From positions 1 to 11,065 of the forward strand of contig CAYSXI010000176.1 of assembly GCA_964434955.1 (NCBI GenBank): DNA of 11,065 nucleotides. The letters are read 5' to 3'. Positions within the stretch are counted from its first letter, which is position 1; each line of letters begins with the position of its first letter. Positions 7,407-11,065 of this stretch are shown piece after piece. The notes below the pieces were generated by a model. It did not search any database, was not told where the DNA came from, and worked only from the letters and a program-made list of their open reading frames with translations. The translations under genes and the position numbers were made by a program. The DNA is from JANQLU01 sp964434955 (GTDB lineage: Bacteria > Planctomycetota > Planctomycetia > Pirellulales > Pirellulaceae).

Positions 7407-7415
7407 AGTCTAGCA
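7407..7415 (-). promoter_or_regulatory. Possible extended -10 promoter for the two-helix membrane protein
   Basis: On the minus strand TGCTAGACT fits an extended -10 pattern (TGn followed by a TATAAT-like hexamer, four of six matching). It lies about 80 nt before the ATG at 7326, in the gap after the anti-sigma stop codon. No convincing -35 box is present at 16-18 nt upstream. The call rests on this one element. Confidence 0.3.
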
Positions 7416-7473
7416 CGCTTCCGCGAGGATGATAATTGCCAAACTCAAACTTCATCCGAAGCTCGAATCCGTA

Positions 7474-8328
7474 TCAAGGTTGATTCACAGGTGCGATCAG
7501 AGGCAAGCGTTCACGCGATGAAACCACGACCCCTCCTGGCTTCTCCACGGTGATCGCAAACAACGTTGCCGTGTCGACCTTGATTTTCTGATCGATCATC
7601 ACAATCGTTTCGCCAGTCTCTTGATCCACGTCAAACACCCCGCCATCGACAGGATACTTTTCGTCGCGATTCTTGTCGAATATCCAGAGCTGGTACTGCT
7701 CTTTCGTCGGATCGTTTGGTTTCAAGCCGGTGAAGGTCATATAACCCTGCTGCAGGTCATCGCTCCAGGCGACCTCGCCCAACTCGCCCTGCAAAGATTT
7801 ATCGGGCGATGCCCATTTGACTTTGACCAGGTCGTTGGGAGGTGCAGTTTGCCACCGCTCACGAAGTTTCGCTGCTGTCAGAGTGATCTCCTGATTCGAA
7901 TCGGTGGGCTTGCTTGGCCACCAGGCAATCAAAACGAGGAGCAGACTCGCGGCGAGCGTGACTCCCCAGAGCAAATCCCGCCTCGAAAACGGCGGCTTGC
8001 CGGATTCAAGTCGATCATGGTGCAATGACTTTTCCGGAGCCGGATCAACCGCTTGCATACGAATTGCGTCGGCGGATTGATCCGTCAACATCGTCGCCTT
8101 CGCACTCTCCATGACCTGAGATCGCAAATGACTCGGCAGTCCCTCGTTCGCCTCCTGACCTACGGCAAGATCTATCGCCGCCGCCGTCAAGTCGAAAGAC
8201 AAATCGTCTTCGATGGAATGTTCCTGGAACAGCTGCTGAAGTTCAGATGCCTGATGATCGTCGAGACCGGCAATCGCGCGATCCGCCAAAAGTTCGAGGT
8301 ATCTCTCGTTGGAGTAAGCTTTGTTCAT
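7474..8328 (-). CDS. Anti-sigma factor, RskA-like
   Basis: This is a 284-residue membrane-bound anti-sigma factor expected to hold the ECF sigma factor encoded just upstream. The N-terminal part (1-115) is cytoplasmic and sigma-binding; its first 60 residues have the AGLDDHQASELQQLF pattern seen in RskA-type proteins. It lacks the HxxxCxxC zinc motif. One TM helix lies at about 117-137 (DLLWGVTLAASLLLVLIAWW). The extracytoplasmic C-terminal domain (about 150-284) carries RskA hallmarks: GYMTFTGLKPNDPTKEQYQ, LWIFD, PVDGGVFDV and LFAITVEKPGGVVVSS. RskA proteins are released by regulated proteolysis at the membrane, so the outer domain probably senses an envelope signal, which is unknown here. 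Its ATG overlaps the sigma stop codon as ATGA, indicating translational coupling and a near-fixed ratio of the two proteins. Confidence 0.92.
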   Translation of the reverse strand: MNKAYSNERYLELLADRAIAGLDDHQASELQQLFQEHSIEDDLSFDLTAAAIDLAVGQEANEGLPSHLRSQVMESAKATMLTDQSADAIRMQAVDPAPEKSLHHDRLESGKPPFSRRDLLWGVTLAASLLLVLIAWWPSKPTDSNQEITLTAAKLRERWQTAPPNDLVKVKWASPDKSLQGELGEVAWSDDLQQGYMTFTGLKPNDPTKEQYQLWIFDKNRDEKYPVDGGVFDVDQETGETIVMIDQKIKVDTATLFAITVEKPGGVVVSSRERLPLIAPVNQP

Positions 8329-8891
8329 TGGACCGCTCCTTTCCCCGAAAGGACAGTATCGAATCCAATTTGCTCTCGCAGTTTGATTAATCCGCGTCGG
8401 ATATAAGACTTGACTGTGCCCAGAGAGAGCCCCGTGAGTTCAGCGATTTGAGAGTGACTCAGCCCATCAAAAATTGAAAGCTTGATCGCTCGGCTTTGGT
8501 CGTCAGGCAGACTGTCCAAAAGCTGCTTCGCTCGATCTGCTTCCTCCGCAACGGCAACCGTCTCGGAAACATTGCCCTGGGCGGCCGTGATTCGGTCGAG
8601 CTCGACCGCTTCTTCGACATCTACTTTTTTGCCGCGTTGACGATCAATGAGTCGACGTCGAGCCACCATTGCCGTGAAGGTGGTTTCGGATGCGACATCT
8701 GGCTTAAAGTTTTTTGCACTCTTCCAGAGGTCCAGGAAGATCTCCTGAACGGCATCTTCGGCATCGGCGTTGGTCTTGGTGAATCGTCGCGCCAAGGACC
8801 AAACAAGTCCGCCGTAGCGATCAATAAACTCGCTGACGGCGGACGTTTGCCCTGAGGCGATTTGCTCGAGTAAAGTCATCTGACTCATCAT
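8325..8891 (-). CDS. ECF sigma factor, SigK-like
   Basis: This 188-residue RNA polymerase sigma factor has the two-domain ECF form. Sigma region 2 covers about 18-88: YGGLVWSLARRF, the core-binding DAEDAVQEIFLDLW at 43-56, and the -10-reading FTAMVARRRLIDRQRG at 72-87. A variable linker (89-118) follows. Sigma region 4 covers about 119-175: LLDSLPDDQSRAIKLSIFDGLS, then the helix-turn-helix SQIAELTGLSLGTVKSYIRR and GLIKLRE. It has no extra C-terminal domain. The start is either of two adjacent ATGs (8891 or 8888). The gene begins 21 nt after the fasciclin gene stop and ends overlapping the anti-sigma start. Because the partner is RskA-like, a SigK (ECF19-type) assignment is likely; this rests on gene context plus general sequence pattern. 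The fasciclin gene upstream is a likely target, so the operon may be self-activating. Confidence 0.93.
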   Translation of the reverse strand: MMSQMTLLEQIASGQTSAVSEFIDRYGGLVWSLARRFTKTNADAEDAVQEIFLDLWKSAKNFKPDVASETTFTAMVARRRLIDRQRGKKVDVEEAVELDRITAAQGNVSETVAVAEEADRAKQLLDSLPDDQSRAIKLSIFDGLSHSQIAELTGLSLGTVKSYIRRGLIKLREQIGFDTVLSGKGAVQ

Positions 8892-8912
8892 CTCAAATCG
8901 GTTCGAATCGTT

Positions 8913-9437
8913 TTACTTCTTGGGAAGAATAACCGCATCGATAACGTGGATGACACCATTAGAGCATCCGATGTCAGTTTTGATAATGTTTGCGCCGTCG
9001 ATCTTGAGACCGAAAGTCGCTTTTGAGCCTTGAAGCGTCTTCGCTTCGCCGACCTTGATGACATCGCCAGCCATCACTTTTCCACTCACAACGTGGTACT
9101 TCAAGATGGCAACAAGTTTGTCTTTGTTCTCTGGCTTGAGCAATGCTTCAACGGTACCTTTCGGCAATTTCGCGAATGCTTCGTCGGTTGGAGCGAAAAC
9201 GGTGAATGGACCGTCGCCTTTCAAAGCTTCAACGAGGCCAGCTGCTTTGACTGCTGCAACCAAAGTCTTGAACGAACCGGCAGATACAGCAGTGTCAACG
9301 ATGTCTTTTTCTGGAGTCGCGGGAGCTGAAGTCGCGACGGTATGCTTTTGGCTGTTCTTGCAGTTCTGAGCAAACGACTGGTTAGCAACGAATACGGTGG
9401 CAACAACGGCAACGGCAACTACGATTGAGTTCTTCAT
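8913..9437 (-). CDS. Secreted fasciclin (FAS1) domain protein
   Basis: This 174-residue protein has a signal peptide at 1-23 (hydrophobic core IVVAVAVVATVFVA, cleavage after SFA) and a single FAS1 domain from about 45 to 172. FAS1 hallmarks are visible: TVFAPTDEAFAKLP (79-92, H1), the YH motif in KYHVVSGKV (113-121) and NGVIHVIDAVILP (160-172, H2). The closest well-known relatives in layout are mycobacterial MPT70/MPT83, secreted FAS1 proteins controlled by SigK. FAS1 domains generally serve in adhesion or matrix contact, but no ligand can be read from the sequence. Two cysteines, one near the mature N-terminus (C26) and one near the end (C158), could form a disulfide. The ATG at 9437 is preferred over an in-frame TTG at 9443: AGGA lies 9 nt upstream. 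It is the first gene of the fasciclin-sigma-anti-sigma operon. Confidence 0.95.
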   Translation of the reverse strand: MKNSIVVAVAVVATVFVANQSFAQNCKNSQKHTVATSAPATPEKDIVDTAVSAGSFKTLVAAVKAAGLVEALKGDGPFTVFAPTDEAFAKLPKGTVEALLKPENKDKLVAILKYHVVSGKVMAGDVIKVGEAKTLQGSKATFGLKIDGANIIKTDIGCSNGVIHVIDAVILPKK

Positions 9438-9480
9438 TTTCAATAGTCCTGAATCATTTCAAAGTTTTGAGTCGTAAAAC

Positions 9481-9527
9481 GCGGGCAAGTTTGCGATGGA
9501 GCTTTTTCATCTCGCAAATCTGCCCGC
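9481..9527. repeat. 47-bp inverted repeat in the fasciclin leader
   Basis: GCGGGCA (9481-9487) pairs with TGCCCGC (9521-9527). After a two-base internal mismatch, TTTGCGA (9490-9496) pairs with TCGCAAA (9512-9518), leaving a 15-nt loop that can pair further (GATG/CATC). In the minus-strand transcript the stem is followed directly by GTTTTAC, a weak U-stretch, 43 nt before the fasciclin start codon. It could be a terminator for the upstream MFS transcript, an attenuator, or a stabilising 5' leader structure. Confidence 0.65.
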
Positions 9528-9763
9528 CCGAGAAGCGCTTCATGATCAGCTTTTCGCCGGTTTGAACGATTCAGATTCACAAATTCAAAGAAATATTTTG
9601 GAAACCAAAAGCTTGTTTTTTTTGATCCATAAAAGCAATTTTGGCTGTTAACCGACGACGCATACCACGGGATTAAAGCGTTGGGCAGCGAGATTTTTCT
9701 GATAGCGAGTGCACATTCAAGCGACATCGCTCCAACGTATTTGCCCGATTGCATTCAGGCAAC

Positions 9764-9791
9764 ATCACCGGTGATTTCCACGGACATCCGT
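9764..9791. repeat. Two adjacent palindromes after the MFS stop codon
   Basis: ATCACCGGTGAT (9764-9775) is a perfect 12-bp palindrome, and ACGGACATCCGT (9780-9791) is a 5-bp stem with a 2-nt spacer. They lie directly after the MFS stop codon (9792-9794). Neither is followed by a T-run on the minus strand. They may end or stabilise the MFS transcript, or the first may bind a dimeric regulator. No function can be read directly. Confidence 0.4.
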
Positions 9792-11065
9792 TCAGTTGCG
9801 TTGCTCGACAGTCTCGTCCGCCAGCGGATCGGAAGGTTTGGCCTGCGACCCTTCGCTCGTATTCTCAAGAACGATTGCTCTGCCGGTTTGGGCTTTCATG
9901 ATACGGTTGAGTTCCAGAAATCCGACGATCGTTCCGACCAGGGCCAACCCGGCACAGATCAAAGGCACGCGTTCAGCTGGCACGCCGAGATTCCGGACAC
10001 CGAAATACAGCAACCCGGCCGCCGATATGAAAACGAACGAAAGCGCGTTCGCCGTTCCAAAAAACCGGCCCCTTTCGTTGCTTGGCGAGAGATACTGGAG
10101 AAGCGATTGCAGCGGTACGATGTAAAAGCCCGCGAAGAAGCCGACGAAGAAAACCAAACCACCGAGAATGTTGTAGGTCATCTCAGGCAAACCAAATTTG
10201 CCCATCATTCCCATGGCGGTGAAACACAACGTCATCCCCACGGCTCCGGCCAACGCAAAGTAAGGACGAATGGTTTTTCCCGAGGCAATCCCAACGGCAA
10301 AACTTCCGACCACGATAGCGATCGCCAAAAGCCCCATGAGATTCGTTATTTCCGTATTGCTGATTTGCAGAACCGAGCGGAAGTCGGGAAGCAACAGCAG
10401 TGCAAGGGCTCCGATCAAATAGAATCCGGACCAGGAAAACATCACCACCATCAAAGGCCGGTTGGCATCGCGAAATGTCTGCATATGGGGTGCAAAAAAG
10501 TTGGCCGATAGTTTCAGCTTCGGATCGACCGGATCCATCTTCGGCATCATCAGCGCTGCACCAAGTCCAAGAACACTAACAAGCACCAGCGCGAGCCCGA
10601 TTGGCAATCGATTTGGCTTCTTATTTGGGTCCACGACCAGTCCCGTTTCAGTCGGCGAATCAGCTTCGCTCTGCTGGCCTTTTGTTTGCGCGGGCTCCTT
10701 GCCCTTCGTTTTCTCTTTTGCACCTGTTTTTCTATTTTCTTCCGTTTGCTTCTTTGCCGTTGTTTGGGCTTCGGCGTTCGCCCGGTTGATGGATTCCGCT
10801 TTTTCTTTTGCTTCAGCGACCGCCAGGTCTTTCGCAGGTATCGTCGGATAGTAAAGGTCAGCCAGCGGCCCAGCGGCGAGAGAGCCAATGATCACGGCGA
10901 CGTTGCTAATCGCATTAATGAGTCCGTTTGCCTGGCTCAGGCGTTTTTGCCCAACCACGTCAGGAATCACTCCAAACTTGGCCGGTCCGTAAAATGAACT
11001 TTGAATTGCCAACAAGAGTAGGGCACAAAGGGACTTCCAGACGCTACCTAGCAACAGACCCAGGA
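9792..11065 (-). CDS. LplT-like MFS transporter with charged insert, N-terminus cut by window edge
   Basis: This is a multi-pass inner-membrane transporter of the major facilitator superfamily. About 424 residues are visible and the frame is open through the right edge, so the first TM helices are missing. The internal TTG at 11054 is not a real start. The motif FYGPAKFGVIPDVV followed by LSQANGLINAISNVAVIIGS is characteristic of the LplT / Aas-associated MFS group, which flips lysophospholipids inward in E. coli. About nine hydrophobic helices follow, including LPIGLALVLVSVLGLGAALM, FYLIGALALLLLP and MGLLAIAIVVGSFAVGIASG. The odd feature is an 80-residue Lys/Glu/Gln/Thr-rich stretch (10608-10847) between two helices where E. 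coli LplT has a short loop. The protein ends in an acidic tail. No acyltransferase domain follows it here. The substrate is an inference from family likeness only. Confidence 0.85.
   Translation of the reverse strand, partial: LGLLLGSVWKSLCALLLLAIQSSFYGPAKFGVIPDVVGQKRLSQANGLINAISNVAVIIGSLAAGPLADLYYPTIPAKDLAVAEAKEKAESINRANAEAQTTAKKQTEENRKTGAKEKTKGKEPAQTKGQQSEADSPTETGLVVDPNKKPNRLPIGLALVLVSVLGLGAALMMPKMDPVDPKLKLSANFFAPHMQTFRDANRPLMVVMFSWSGFYLIGALALLLLPDFRSVLQISNTEITNLMGLLAIAIVVGSFAVGIASGKTIRPYFALAGAVGMTLCFTAMGMMGKFGLPEMTYNILGGLVFFVGFFAGFYIVPLQSLLQYLSPSNERGRFFGTANALSFVFISAAGLLYFGVRNLGVPAERVPLICAGLALVGTIVGFLELNRIMKAQTGRAIVLENTSEGSQAKPSDPLADETVEQRN

Larger units (their letters stand above)
9438..9791. 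other. Gene-poor 354-nt region between MFS gene and fasciclin operon
   Basis: This region should hold the promoter and leader of the fasciclin operon and the end of the MFS transcript. It contains a long inverted repeat (9481-9527), an AT-rich middle part with an eight-T run at about 9615-9622, and two palindromes beside the MFS stop codon (9764-9791). I could not find a convincing housekeeping promoter. A 104-codon minus-strand frame crossing it looks non-coding. Confidence 0.6.

Noticed and set aside
9444..9500. SigK-type promoter (CCATCG ... CGACTC) upstream of the fasciclin gene on the minus strand
   Set aside because: Likeness to the mycobacterial SigK consensus, recalled from memory, is partial, spacing is not ideal, and the -35 candidate falls inside the hairpin; not enough to annotate.
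9440..9754. Minus-strand 104-codon frame in the gene-poor region upstream of the fasciclin gene
   Set aside because: No domain, no signal peptide or membrane pattern, composition like non-coding DNA, and it would run through the leader hairpin and overlap the fasciclin start.
9681..10511. Plus-strand 276-codon frame across the 3' end of the MFS gene
   Set aside because: It is antisense to a conserved membrane transporter, its sequence is charged and repetitive without known motifs, and it looks like a shadow frame.

Overview
The window reads as a piece of a Gram-negative chromosome, most likely from a planctomycete (Pirellulaceae-like). This is an inference from mid-range GC, weak or absent Shine-Dalgarno sequences, long signal-peptide N-regions, TTG/GTG start ambiguities, and the mix of a CzcCBA-type metal pump, an RskA-type anti-sigma factor and a secreted fasciclin protein. 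There is no rRNA, tRNA, IS element or CRISPR array. Coding density is high, and all but two genes lie on the minus strand.

Region 1 (1-6599) is a divergent heavy-metal efflux locus. One minus-strand operon runs from about 4755 down to position 1: a small secreted His/Cys-rich protein, a CusB/CzcB-type periplasmic adaptor with a natural penta-histidine C-terminus, and a CusA/CzcA-type RND pump whose last ~100-130 residues lie beyond the window. The outer-membrane TolC/CusC-type channel is transcribed the other way. The shared ~170 bp gap holds a good sigma-70-like promoter facing the minus operon. Together the three main proteins would form a tripartite pump moving metal ions from periplasm or cytoplasm to the outside. 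The His-rich features suggest divalent metals (Zn/Co/Ni/Cd), but the pump's membrane motif looks CusA-like, so the substrate is open. A 40-codon single-helix membrane peptide with a good ribosome binding site follows the channel gene.

Region 2 (6600-7473) holds a two-helix membrane protein of unknown function, convergent with the small peptide gene.

Region 3 (7474-9530) is a compact minus-strand operon: secreted fasciclin (FAS1) protein, ECF sigma factor, RskA-type anti-sigma factor. Sigma and anti-sigma overlap by four bases (ATGA). This repeats the SigK-RskA-fasciclin (MPT70/MPT83) relationship known from Mycobacterium tuberculosis. A 47 bp inverted repeat sits in the fasciclin leader.

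Region 4 (9531-11065) is a gene-poor stretch of about 350 bp with two palindromes, then the 3' part of an LplT-like MFS transporter carrying an unusual ~80-residue charged insert. Its start lies beyond the right edge.

The best candidates for a second look are the fasciclin/sigma/anti-sigma unit with its leader hairpin, and the His-rich metal efflux divergon with conflicting substrate signatures.
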